The notes beneath the pieces were generated by a model, which worked only from the letters and a program-made list of their open reading frames with translations, did no database searches and was not told where the DNA came from. This document shows positions 1 through 6,979 of a stretch of 64,000 nt of DNA, one piece after another. The translations under genes and the position numbers were made by a program. This DNA is from Hymenobacter monticola. GTDB taxonomy: Bacteria > Bacteroidota > Bacteroidia > Cytophagales > Hymenobacteraceae. Where the stretch lies: contig NZ_CP094534.1 in NCBI RefSeq assembly GCF_022811645.1, positions 1,302,001 through 1,366,000 of the forward strand. The letters run 5' to 3'. Numbering within the stretch: position 1 is the first letter of the stretch; each line of letters opens with the position of its first letter.

Positions 1-186
1 ACAGCTTGCCAATCTTTGAGCTAGCGCGATTCGTGAAATACGGCTGAAACAACCCCAGCAGCGCATTTATATTGCTTATTGCTGGCGAACTTCTGCTGCA
101 AAATTTATTTTCATGCAGGTTGATGCAATTTTTCGCGCCAGACTGCGTCTATGCGGGCAGCCAACTTGCACGGCAGATTAGTCCTA

Positions 187-1056
187 TTAAGCTGCCCCTT
201 GCCCGGCCTGCTCGCGGGCCAGCTTGGCGTTGAGGCGGGCGGCGTCGCCGCGGCGCACCACGCGGGCAATGTGAATACTGAGCTCGTAAAGCAGCAGGAT
301 GGGGATGGTAACGATGATTTGGGCCGAGATGTCGGGCGGGGTGATGATGGCCGCGATGATGAGGATGACCACAATGGCGTGCTTGCGGTACATCTGCATG
401 AGCTCGGGCGACACGATGCCGGCCTTGGCCAGGAAAAACACTATCATGGGCAGCTCGAACACGAACGCGCACGAGAGGCTCATGGTGCTTAGCGTGCTGA
501 TGTAGCTCTGCATGTCCATCTGGTTTTCGATGCTGGCGTCTACTGTGTAGTTGGCCAGGAACTGGATGCTGAGCGGCGCGGCGATGTAGTAGCCAAACAG
601 CAGACCCAGAATAAACAGCACCGACACAAAGAACACTGCCCCCTGCGAATTGGCCCGCTCGTGCGGGTACAGGCCGGGCTTCACGAAGCGCCAAAGCTCC
701 CAAAACAGGTACGGGAACGTGAGGCAGATGCCCGCCATGAAGGAAGTGCTGATGTGCATGGTGAGCTGGCCGCTCATTTGCCGGTTCTGAATCACGAAGC
801 CGATTTTATCAATGCACAAGTCCGGGGCGTGCACCCAGGCCCCGAACTTGCAGAACATCTGGTAGGTCCAGAAATCGGGCCGCGAAGGACCCAAAATCAC
901 GTCGTGAAACAGGAAATCCTTGGCAAAAAATGCGGCAGTCGTGAACACCACCACCGCAATGGCCGCCCGGATGATGTGCCAGCGCAACGCCTCCAGGTGG
1001 TCAATGAAGGACATTTCGTGCGGTTCGCCCGAGAGGTTAGGTTGTTGAGGTTGCAC
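187..1056 (-). CDS. tatC: Sec-independent (twin-arginine) protein translocase subunit TatC
   Basis: TatC is the polytopic inner-membrane subunit of the twin-arginine translocase; it binds the RR signal peptide of folded export substrates. The 289-residue product has the family's N-terminal signature (MSFIDHLEALRWH, residues 15-27, with the conserved Glu/Arg pair) and about six hydrophobic segments, near residues 30-48, 105-128, 140-165, 190-212 and a closing pair around 224-260. The tail is short and charged. Length is normal for Bacteroidota TatC. The annotated start is a GTG; the ATG at 1014 immediately before the signature is a credible alternative and would remove 14 residues. It follows glyA on the same strand, separated by a perfect 42-bp-armed hairpin, so the two are probably separate transcripts. 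No tatA/B is visible. Family assignment is secure. Confidence 0.95.
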   Translation of the reverse strand: MQPQQPNLSGEPHEMSFIDHLEALRWHIIRAAIAVVVFTTAAFFAKDFLFHDVILGPSRPDFWTYQMFCKFGAWVHAPDLCIDKIGFVIQNRQMSGQLTMHISTSFMAGICLTFPYLFWELWRFVKPGLYPHERANSQGAVFFVSVLFILGLLFGYYIAAPLSIQFLANYTVDASIENQMDMQSYISTLSTMSLSCAFVFELPMIVFFLAKAGIVSPELMQMYRKHAIVVILIIAAIITPPDISAQIIVTIPILLLYELSIHIARVVRRGDAARLNAKLAREQAGQGAA

Positions 1057-1089
1057 GGAGGGAAATCAGGGGATTTAAGGAACAGAGGT

Positions 1090-1212
1090 AAAATCGTTTG
1101 TCATCCTGAGCGCAGCGAAGGACCTTATCACGCCTGTAGCAAGCAGGTAATTACTGCTAGTCGTTCAGCTGTGATAAGGTCCTTCGCTGCGCTCAGGATG
1201 ACAAACGATTTT
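1090..1212. repeat. Perfect long inverted repeat, CATCCTGAGCG family, copy 1
   Basis: Two perfectly complementary 42-bp arms (1090-1131 and 1171-1212) surround a 39-bp loop. The core word GTCATCCTGAGCGCAGCG recurs in the spacer at 17639-17746. It lies between glyA and tatC on the same strand, so it could act as a terminator or transcript-end stabiliser for glyA. Confidence 0.9.
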
Positions 1213-1229
1213 ATTACCTACGTAAAAAG

Positions 1230-2522
1230 CTACGCAAACAGCGGGTAGTCCTGCAGCCAGGCGTTCACGCGCTGGCGCACCTGGCCGATGCGGGTGTCGT
1301 TGTCGTGGTTCATCAGGGTTTCGTCAATCAGCTCCACGATGCGCTGCATGTCCGACTCGCCCAGGCCGCGGGTAGTTACGGCGGCCGAGCCAATGCGGAT
1401 GCCGCTGGTCACGAAAGGCGACTTGTCGTCGAAGGGCACCATGTTTTTGTTGATGGTGATGTCGGCGCGCACCAGGGTGTTTTCGGCCAGCTTGCCGCTG
1501 AGGCCCTTCGAGCGCAGGTCAATCAGCATGAGGTGGTTGTCGGTGCCGCCCGAGATGATGTCGTAGCCCAGGGCCACGAAGCCTTTGGCCAGTGCCTGCG
1601 CGTTGCGGGCCACCTGCTGGGTGTAGGTTTTGAAGTCGTCGGTCAGCGCCTCGCCGAAGGCCACGGCCTTGGCCGCAATGACGTGCTCCAGCGGGCCGCC
1701 CTGGGTGCCGGGGAACACGGCGCCGTCGAGCACGGCCGACATGGGCCGGATTTCGCCCTTTGGCGTTTTCAGGCCGAAGGGGTTTTCAAAGTCCTTGCCC
1801 AGCATGATGAGGCCGCCGCGCGGGCCGCGCAGGGTTTTGTGCGTGGTGGTGGTCACGATGTGGCAGTGGTCGAAGGGCGAGTTCAACAGGCCTTTGGCGA
1901 TGAGGGCCGAAGGGTGCGAAATGTCGGCCAGCAGCAGGGCGCCTACCTCGTCGGCGGCTTCGCGCAGGGCGGCGTAGTTCCAGTCGCGCGAGTAGGCCGA
2001 GGCACCGCAGATAATCATCTTGGGACGCTCGCGGCGGGCTATTTCCTTGATTTTAGACCAGTCGATGAGGCCGGTTTCGCGCTCCACGCCATAAAAGCTG
2101 GGCTGGTAGAGCTTGCCCGAGAAGTTGACGGCCGAGCCGTGGGTGAGGTGGCCGCCGTGGCTGAGGTCGAAGCCGAGGATTTTGTCGCCGGGGTTCAGGC
2201 AGGCCAGCATCACGGCGGCGTTGGCCTGGGCGCCGGAGTGGGGCTGCACGTTGGCCCACTGCACGCCAAACAGCGCCTTCACGCGGTCGATGGCCAACTG
2301 CTCCACCTGGTCCACAATCTCACAGCCGCCGTAGTAGCGCTTGCCGGGCAGGCCCTCGGCGTACTTGTTGGTGAGCACGGAACCCTGGGCGGCCATCACC
2401 TGCTCCGAAACGTAGTTTTCGGAGGCAATGAGCTCTATCCCGTGGGTTTGGCGGGCTTTTTCCTGGGCAATGAGGTCGAACACGGCGGTGTCGGACAGGC
2501 GGGCGGGGGCGACGGTTTGCAT
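1230..2522 (-). CDS. glyA: Serine hydroxymethyltransferase
   Basis: Cytosolic PLP enzyme that interconverts serine and glycine and charges tetrahydrofolate with a one-carbon unit. The 430-residue protein carries the hallmark PLP-lysine context [14 protein letters not shown], the early [11 protein letters not shown] block and the C-terminal region typical of class I SHMT. The start at 2522 (MQTVAPARL) is preferred: the frame stays open for 19 more codons upstream, but that stretch lies in the repeat that starts at 2554 and looks non-coding. A near match to the Bacteroidota -7 element (TACCTTTA) sits 5-13 bases upstream of this ATG on the minus strand. It is the only gene between two long hairpins. 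Assignment is very secure. Confidence 0.97.
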   Translation of the reverse strand: MQTVAPARLSDTAVFDLIAQEKARQTHGIELIASENYVSEQVMAAQGSVLTNKYAEGLPGKRYYGGCEIVDQVEQLAIDRVKALFGVQWANVQPHSGAQANAAVMLACLNPGDKILGFDLSHGGHLTHGSAVNFSGKLYQPSFYGVERETGLIDWSKIKEIARRERPKMIICGASAYSRDWNYAALREAADEVGALLLADISHPSALIAKGLLNSPFDHCHIVTTTTHKTLRGPRGGLIMLGKDFENPFGLKTPKGEIRPMSAVLDGAVFPGTQGGPLEHVIAAKAVAFGEALTDDFKTYTQQVARNAQALAKGFVALGYDIISGGTDNHLMLIDLRSKGLSGKLAENTLVRADITINKNMVPFDDKSPFVTSGIRIGSAAVTTRGLGESDMQRIVELIDETLMNHDNDTRIGQVRQRVNAWLQDYPLFA

Positions 2523-2553
2523 GGGCGTAAAGGTAATTGAGATTCTCGGCCTG

Positions 2554-2738
2554 CCGGTCGTTCTGGCGTGGCGCCTCACCCCCCGGCCCCCTCTCCAAAG
2601 GGAGAGGAGGAGCCAGTCGACCTCACCATTCTACTCGCATACTCCCACGCAAACCATGCAAACGCTTGCGCCGCCGCGGCTCCCCCTCTCCCTTCGGAGA
2701 GGGGGCCGGGGGGTGAGGCGCCACGCCAGAACGACCGG
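2554..2738. repeat. CCCCTCTCC-family long hairpin element, copy 1
   Basis: Left arm from 2554 (CCGGTCGTTCTGGCGTGG and on through CCCCCTCTCC) is complementary to the right arm ending at 2738. Each arm also folds on itself around CTCTCC/GGAGAG. The loop contains a GCCAGTCGAC word also present in the copy at 23983-24099. It separates the divergent glyA and sigma-factor genes. Confidence 0.88.
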
Positions 2739-2807
2739 TGGCCCCCGCCCGAACGATACAGCATTCCCCGTTTCCGTCGTTACTTGCCGTAGCCTTTGCT
2801 CCCTGCC

Positions 2808-3296
2808 ATGTCTGCGCCCCTCGCCGAAACCCTTACCCAGCTGCGCGTCGGCAATCAGAAGTTCCTGATTGACTTTTACCAGCGCAGCCGGCACCTGTTT
2901 GCCCGCTGGGCCCAGCGCCAGTACCAGCTCGATGCCCCGCAGGCCCACGGCCTGCTGCAGGACACGCTGCTCGACTTCTACGACCAGGTGGCCGACGGCC
3001 GCATCACCAAAATGCCCGACGACCTGCGCGCCTTCCTCTACGGCATGGCCCAGCAGCGCCTCGAAGCCAACGTGCCCGCCCACGTGCCCCTGCCCGCCGC
3101 CGAGGCCGGCCGTCGCCAGCGCCTGCTGGCCCAGTTCAACCAGCTCGGGCCTGACTGCCAGCGGGTGCTCACCTTCTTCTATTTCCGCGGCTACCACTTC
3201 GAGAAGATGGGCGGCAAAATGGGCTTCCCCAACGCCACCGTGGCCCGCCTCCAAAAAAGCAGCTGCCTGCGCAAACTGTATGAGCTGCTGCGGTAG
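2808..3296 (+). CDS. ECF-type RNA polymerase sigma factor-like protein
   Basis: A 162-residue protein with the size and layout of a small ECF sigma factor. The N-terminal helical part (residues 1-85) resembles region 2, and the C-terminal part has LGPDCQRVLTFFYF followed by FEKMGGKMGF, matching the region 4 helix-turn-helix where ECF factors have a DCRxLL...GxSxxEIA pattern. It should direct RNA polymerase to a small regulon. The ATG at 2808 is chosen; an upstream TTG at 2796 is also in frame. The next gene on the same strand encodes a membrane protein of the TPR/anti-sigma type, a pairing common in Bacteroidota, but the two are separated by about 200 bp of repetitive DNA. No target gene can be named from sequence. 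Confidence 0.8.
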   Translation: MSAPLAETLTQLRVGNQKFLIDFYQRSRHLFARWAQRQYQLDAPQAHGLLQDTLLDFYDQVADGRITKMPDDLRAFLYGMAQQRLEANVPAHVPLPAAEAGRRQRLLAQFNQLGPDCQRVLTFFYFRGYHFEKMGGKMGFPNATVARLQKSSCLRKLYELLR

Positions 3297-3490
3297 GTGT
3301 TCGGTTTTAGGTGTTCGGTGTTCGGTTTTAGGTGCCAGGTATTCAGTCTGGGCACCGAATGCTTGATTTTAAAGCAAGACAGCAAAACCACTTAACCTAA
3401 AACCGAACACCCAACACTCAACACCGAACACCCAACACCGAACACCCAACACCTAAAACCCAACACCTAAAACCCAACACCGAATACCGA
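3297..3490. repeat. Low-complexity inverted repeat of AACACC/GGTGTT words
   Basis: From 3297 the plus strand reads repeated GGTGTTCGGT-type words, then from about 3395 repeated AACACCGAACACC and CCTAAAACC words, so the halves can pair into a long imperfect hairpin. Unit length is irregular (about 8-17 bp). It fills the whole spacer between the sigma factor and its partner gene. Confidence 0.85.
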
Positions 3491-3495
3491 CCCCT

Positions 3496-4290
3496 ATGGA
3501 CCTCCGCCCCTACATCGACGAGCTGGAACGCTTTGCCGACGGCCAGATGCCCCCGGCCGAGCAGGAAGCCTTTGAGCTGCGCCTGGAGCAGGACGAGGCC
3601 CTGGCCGAAGCCCACGCCGCCTACGAGCAGCTGACGGCCGACCTGCGCTGGGCCGCCGGCCACGACACCCTGCGCCTGCGCCTGCAGGCCCTGGATGAGC
3701 GTATGAACGAGCGCGGCACCGCCCTGGCTCGCACCGAGCAGCGCACCCAGCAGCGCCAGCGCCGCGGCACCATCCTCGGGGTGGTGGGCACGCTACTGGT
3801 GCTGGTGGCCGGGGCCGTGGCCTTTTACCTGGGCCGCACCAGCCCCACCCGCCCCGCCCGCAGCTGGGAAGCCTACTACCAGCCCGACCCGGGCCCCCTC
3901 GTGACGCCCGCCCTGCTCCACGACCGCCCCTTGCTGGCCGAGGCCCTCGACCAGTACCAGTCGGGCCACTACCCGGCGGCGCTGCACTCGCTGGGCCGCC
4001 TCTCGCCGCCCAGCGTGGGCACCGACACCCTGCAGTACCTGCGTGGCCTCATCCTGCTACGCCAGGGCCAGGGCAGCGCCGCCCAGCTCTACCTGCGCCG
4101 CGTAGGCGAGGAAGGCGGCGCGTCCGAACTGGCCCGCCGCGCCCGCTACCACTTGGGCATGGCCTACTGGCAGGCCAAGGAGCTGGCCCCCGCCCTCGCG
4201 GAGCTGCGCGCCGTGGCCGCCGACTCGCTCAACCCCTACCGCGCCCCGGCCCGCCGGGCGGTGGCGGCGGGGGTGCTGGCGGGGCAGTAG
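3496..4290 (+). CDS. Membrane-anchored TPR protein, probable anti-sigma partner
   Basis: 264 residues. The N-terminal cytoplasmic part (1-90) is acidic and helical, with the IDELERFADGQMPPAEQEAFE pattern seen in the zf-HC2/anti-sigma-like N-termini of Bacteroidota, but without zinc-binding Cys/His. A single transmembrane segment follows at about 92-113 (GTILGVVGTLLVLVAGAVAF). The C-terminal periplasmic part (125-264) has TPR-like helices (ALDQYQSGHYPAALHSLGRL; ARYHLGMAYWQAKELAPAL). By analogy with sigma/TPR pairs it may hold the upstream sigma factor at the membrane. That role is inference from gene order and topology. The ATG start at 3496 directly follows the repeat. Confidence 0.72.
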   Translation: MDLRPYIDELERFADGQMPPAEQEAFELRLEQDEALAEAHAAYEQLTADLRWAAGHDTLRLRLQALDERMNERGTALARTEQRTQQRQRRGTILGVVGTLLVLVAGAVAFYLGRTSPTRPARSWEAYYQPDPGPLVTPALLHDRPLLAEALDQYQSGHYPAALHSLGRLSPPSVGTDTLQYLRGLILLRQGQGSAAQLYLRRVGEEGGASELARRARYHLGMAYWQAKELAPALAELRAVAADSLNPYRAPARRAVAAGVLAGQ

Positions 4291-4306
4291 CGGCGGAAGA
4301 CCTTTC

Positions 4307-4490
4307 TACCGGCAGGGGTGCAAACGGGCCTGCCAGCGGCGGCAGACTCATTTGCACCCTTGCAGAAACATCTGCCACCGGCGGCAGGCTCATTTGCACC
4401 CTTGCAGAAGCACCTGCCGGCGCTGGCAGGCCCATTTGCACCCCTGCATAAGCACCTGCCAGCGGCGGCGGGCTTATTTGCACAACCGCA
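4307..4490. repeat. 42-bp direct tandem repeat, about four copies
   Basis: The word CATTTGCACCC recurs at 4349, 4391 and 4433, and a degenerate copy falls at 4475, giving an exact 42-bp period. Each unit also contains a short palindromic CTGCC..GGCAG core. Because 42 is a multiple of three, frames stay open on both strands (a 14-residue KHLPPAAGSFAPLQ-like repeat on the plus strand), but no convincing gene is seen. Confidence 0.9.
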
Positions 4491-4525
4491 GCGGCATCGG
4501 CCACCACGGCGGCGCCCGGCACAGG

Positions 4526-5227
4526 CTATGGCGTAGGCTTGGCCGCCTTTTTGGAGCCTGCGCGGCTGGGTAGGCCGGCGTAGTCGAAGTACTTGCGGGC
4601 TTGCAGCGGCGCGCGGCGGTGCGCGTAGCAGGCGGCGGTGTGCACGTCCCAGAGGGTTTCGGCCACGGCCGCAGCAGCCGGGCCCAGGTCGTTGATGGTG
4701 TCCTGCAGCTCGGTGCGGGCCTGGGTTTTGGTGGTGCTGGCTTTCTCGTATTTTTTGAGCAGGGCACGGGCCGCGGCGCCTTGGGCCTTCACGGCGGCGT
4801 CGGGGCTGGCTTCGAGGGCTTCGGTGTAGGCCGTGAAGCGGGTGAGGCGTTCCTTTACGGGGGCCCGGGTGAGGCCGGTCAGGCCGTCGGGATAGTAGGT
4901 GGCGCGCTCGGCGGCGTGGTCGTAGAGATAGCCGGTCAGCACCTTTTTGTCGGTGGCTTGCACGAAGGTTTTGAAGGCCTCGAAGGCCGTGCCTTCGGCG
5001 TCGGTGCTGGTTTGGCTGCCGCCGCCCTGGCCCTTGCGGGTCACCAGCTCGGCGCGCAGGGCGGCGGTGGCGGTGGCCAGGGCCACGCCGTGGCCGGCCA
5101 CGGTGGCGTCGACGCCGGGGGCCGCCACGGCCGTGGCCGTGAAGTCGGCAAACCTGACCAGTCCCTCGCGCGAGGCCCGCAGGTGCAGAAAGAAGTTTTC
5201 GTACTTGTCGCTCTGGTAGTCTTTCAT
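4526..5227 (-). CDS. Conserved-type hypothetical protein, helical, no signal peptide
   Basis: A 233-residue soluble protein, predicted largely alpha-helical and rich in Ala, Thr and Lys. It begins MKDYQSDKYENFFLHLRAS and ends in a basic SKKAAKPTP tail. I do not recognise the family. The start at 5227 is the first ATG that gives a plausible N-terminus; the frame extends 30 codons further upstream through sequence that does not look coding. It has no transmembrane segment, no cysteine motif and no obvious catalytic signature. It stands alone between the 42-bp tandem repeat and a lipoprotein gene on the same strand. Codon use and frame length support a real gene; function unknown. Confidence 0.7.
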   Translation of the reverse strand: MKDYQSDKYENFFLHLRASREGLVRFADFTATAVAAPGVDATVAGHGVALATATAALRAELVTRKGQGGGSQTSTDAEGTAFEAFKTFVQATDKKVLTGYLYDHAAERATYYPDGLTGLTRAPVKERLTRFTAYTEALEASPDAAVKAQGAAARALLKKYEKASTTKTQARTELQDTINDLGPAAAAVAETLWDVHTAACYAHRRAPLQARKYFDYAGLPSRAGSKKAAKPTP

Positions 5228-5381
5228 GGGGTAAACGTGAAAGAAATGGGATACAAAAAACGGGCGACCCGGCCCCGGAAGGCCCAGCTGCCCGCGTGCG
5301 CTGGTAAATGTAAGCAAAAGCGTAGTCTTATTTTTCTATCTACAACTGTTGGTGTTTTGTGTAATTCAAAAAGCAAACGAC

Positions 5382-5921
5382 TCAGAAACGGCAATCAAAG
5401 CGCCCGTCGGTAGCGGTGATTTTGCCGCAGCCCGGCGTTTCGAGCGTGAAGGCAAAACGCCCCGACACAATGCGCGCGACCGGGTCTAATCGGGTAATTT
5501 CTACCGTAGCAGGGTGGGCTTTGTCGGTGTAGTAAGTGCATGCAGTCACTAAATCAACAATGTTTATAAAGTCCTTTGTTGAATCAGCAAGTGTGTACCT
5601 TCCTATTGAATTTATTTTGTCTATGTTTATCTGAATGCCTTGTACCGTTCTTACACCATCTACCGTGGTGCTCCTGTTTGCAGACACGGTCAATTGTTGG
5701 CTGAAGTATTGAGCATTCAACAGCGGCCCTGCGAAGGGGCTACCGGCCTGGGTCCACGCTTTACCGTTGAGGAGGCAGCCGAAGGTGCCTTTGCCGGTCT
5801 GGGTTTCGGCCGGCAGCTGGGCCAGCGGGTCCGGCGGGGCGGGGGCGGGGTCGTTGCGGCGGCAGTGGCTCAGGCCCAGCAGGGCCGCCAGCGCCAGGGC
5901 GGCGGGAAGGTGTTTGGTCAT
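5382..5921 (-). CDS. Small lipoprotein (paralogue of the next gene)
   Basis: 179 residues with a lipoprotein signal peptide (ALAALLGLSHC, lipobox Cys at about residue 20), then a Pro-rich linker and a beta-rich domain beginning GKGTFGCLLNGKAW. The end, ITATDGRFDCRF, matches the end of the neighbouring gene product (VTVTQGRFDVRL). The TFGCLLNG and GRFDxR landmarks resemble small Bacteroidota lipoproteins of the DUF6252-like type; this family name is from memory and not tested. It probably sits on the outer membrane or its inner leaflet. Base composition in the middle (about 5520-5660) is lower in GC than its surroundings. Confidence 0.75.
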   Translation of the reverse strand: MTKHLPAALALAALLGLSHCRRNDPAPAPPDPLAQLPAETQTGKGTFGCLLNGKAWTQAGSPFAGPLLNAQYFSQQLTVSANRSTTVDGVRTVQGIQINIDKINSIGRYTLADSTKDFINIVDLVTACTYYTDKAHPATVEITRLDPVARIVSGRFAFTLETPGCGKITATDGRFDCRF

Positions 5922-6080
5922 GAGCGGGCGGCGGAAAAAGGGTGGCGGTGCGTGGGAAAGGTCGCTGGGGCGGCGGTGAAGCCGTTGGGGACGGTAAAGA
6001 CAAGCGCGGCGGTTAGGGCGAGGGGATGAGTGGCTTCATGGTAAAAAAAGGAAAGGCGTGAAAAGGGAAAAGCAACCCTG

Positions 6081-6584
6081 TTACTTGAGCCGCACGTCGA
6101 AGCGGCCCTGGGTGACGGTCACCGTTTTGCCGCTACGGTAGTCGAGAGCCGTGAACTCGAACGTGCCCGCCGCGATGCGCGCCACCGTGTCGATGCGCGT
6201 CAGCGTCACCGTGCCCGGGTACGTAGCAGTAGTGTAATGGCTAATGCCATTTATAATGTATGAGCCATAGCTGGCCGTCTGCGTTTCACCGAGCGGGTAA
6301 GTGCCGGGGCGGAAAGCGTTGCGCAAGGCGAATTCGACGTAGCCGCCGCCGCGGGCCGAGACGAGGACGTCGGTGCGGTAGATGGATGCTTCGAGCGGGT
6401 CGCGGCTGCTGCTGTTGATGCCCGTCGGGGGCTTGGGGCCGAACGCCTGCCCGTCCACCAGGCAGCCGAACGTATTGCGGCCCTCCTGCGTGGCGGCGGG
6501 CAGGCCGGCGTCGGGGGCGTCTTTCTTGCAAGCGGCGGCCAGCAGGGCAGCGGCATACAGCGCGGCTAAGAATTGTTTTTTCAT
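6081..6584 (-). CDS. Small lipoprotein, tandem paralogue of the 5382 gene
   Basis: 167 residues starting MKKQFLAALYAAALLAAACKKD, a clean lipoprotein signal with the lipid-bearing Cys at about residue 19. The mature part contains NTFGCLVDGQAFGPK and ends GRFDVRLK, in register with the adjacent 5382-5921 product, so the two are tandem duplicates that have diverged strongly between the landmarks. The start at 6584 is set by the signal peptide; the open frame upstream is not coding-like. Both genes point the same way with 159 bp between them. Substrate or partner unknown. Confidence 0.75.
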   Translation of the reverse strand: MKKQFLAALYAAALLAAACKKDAPDAGLPAATQEGRNTFGCLVDGQAFGPKPPTGINSSSRDPLEASIYRTDVLVSARGGGYVEFALRNAFRPGTYPLGETQTASYGSYIINGISHYTTATYPGTVTLTRIDTVARIAAGTFEFTALDYRSGKTVTVTQGRFDVRLK

Positions 6585-6979
6585 GGCTGGGGATAGGTAG
6601 AATCCGGGATGCCGCAGGTGCCGGGCAGTGGGGCCCGGCACTGCTCAAACGTAGAAAGGCTTGCCGCAATAAGCAAATAAATATTTCTACAAATCAGACA
6701 TTTGCATTCGGCTGAATGCTCCTACTGTCAGTTACTTGTGCTGCTCTACTTGGTTGTTTGGGCGCATTACCGGGCCGCACCAAAGGACTTTTCAGGGCTC
6801 GTCCGCCCCCGTTCATCTCCTAGCAAGCCAGAAGCCCCGGCCACTTGCGTAGCCGGGGCTTCCGGGTTGGGGCGGGGGCGGTTAGTAGCGCGAACTCTGT
6901 AGTTCGCGTGCCCCGCGCCGTTAGCGCCGTTCGGGTGTCGTACTGGCACGCGAACTACAGAGTTCGCGCTACTGCCGCG
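6585..6979. repeat. Intergenic region with two hairpins
   Basis: No gene is convincing in this 395-bp spacer. A GC-rich hairpin lies at 6831-6862 (arms GAAGCCCCGGC / GCCGGGGCTTC). A larger inverted repeat spans 6884-6973, with 29-bp arms containing GCGCGAACTCTGTAGTTCGCG; each arm is itself partly palindromic. Both lie 3' of the downstream minus-strand beta-helix gene and could terminate it. Confidence 0.8.

Noticed and set aside
1305..2540. Long plus-strand open frame over glyA
   Set aside because: It is the antisense of a certain gene; GC-rich third positions keep such frames open. The same applies to long antisense frames over the beta-helix gene, radA and rfbB.
4307..4490. CRISPR-like array
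   Set aside because: Units are contiguous 42-bp direct repeats without unique spacers, and no cas gene is present.
4318..4536. Repeat-encoded 72-residue reading frame over the 42-bp tandem repeat
   Set aside because: Open frame follows from the period being a multiple of three; the opposite strand is equally open and no start signal supports either.
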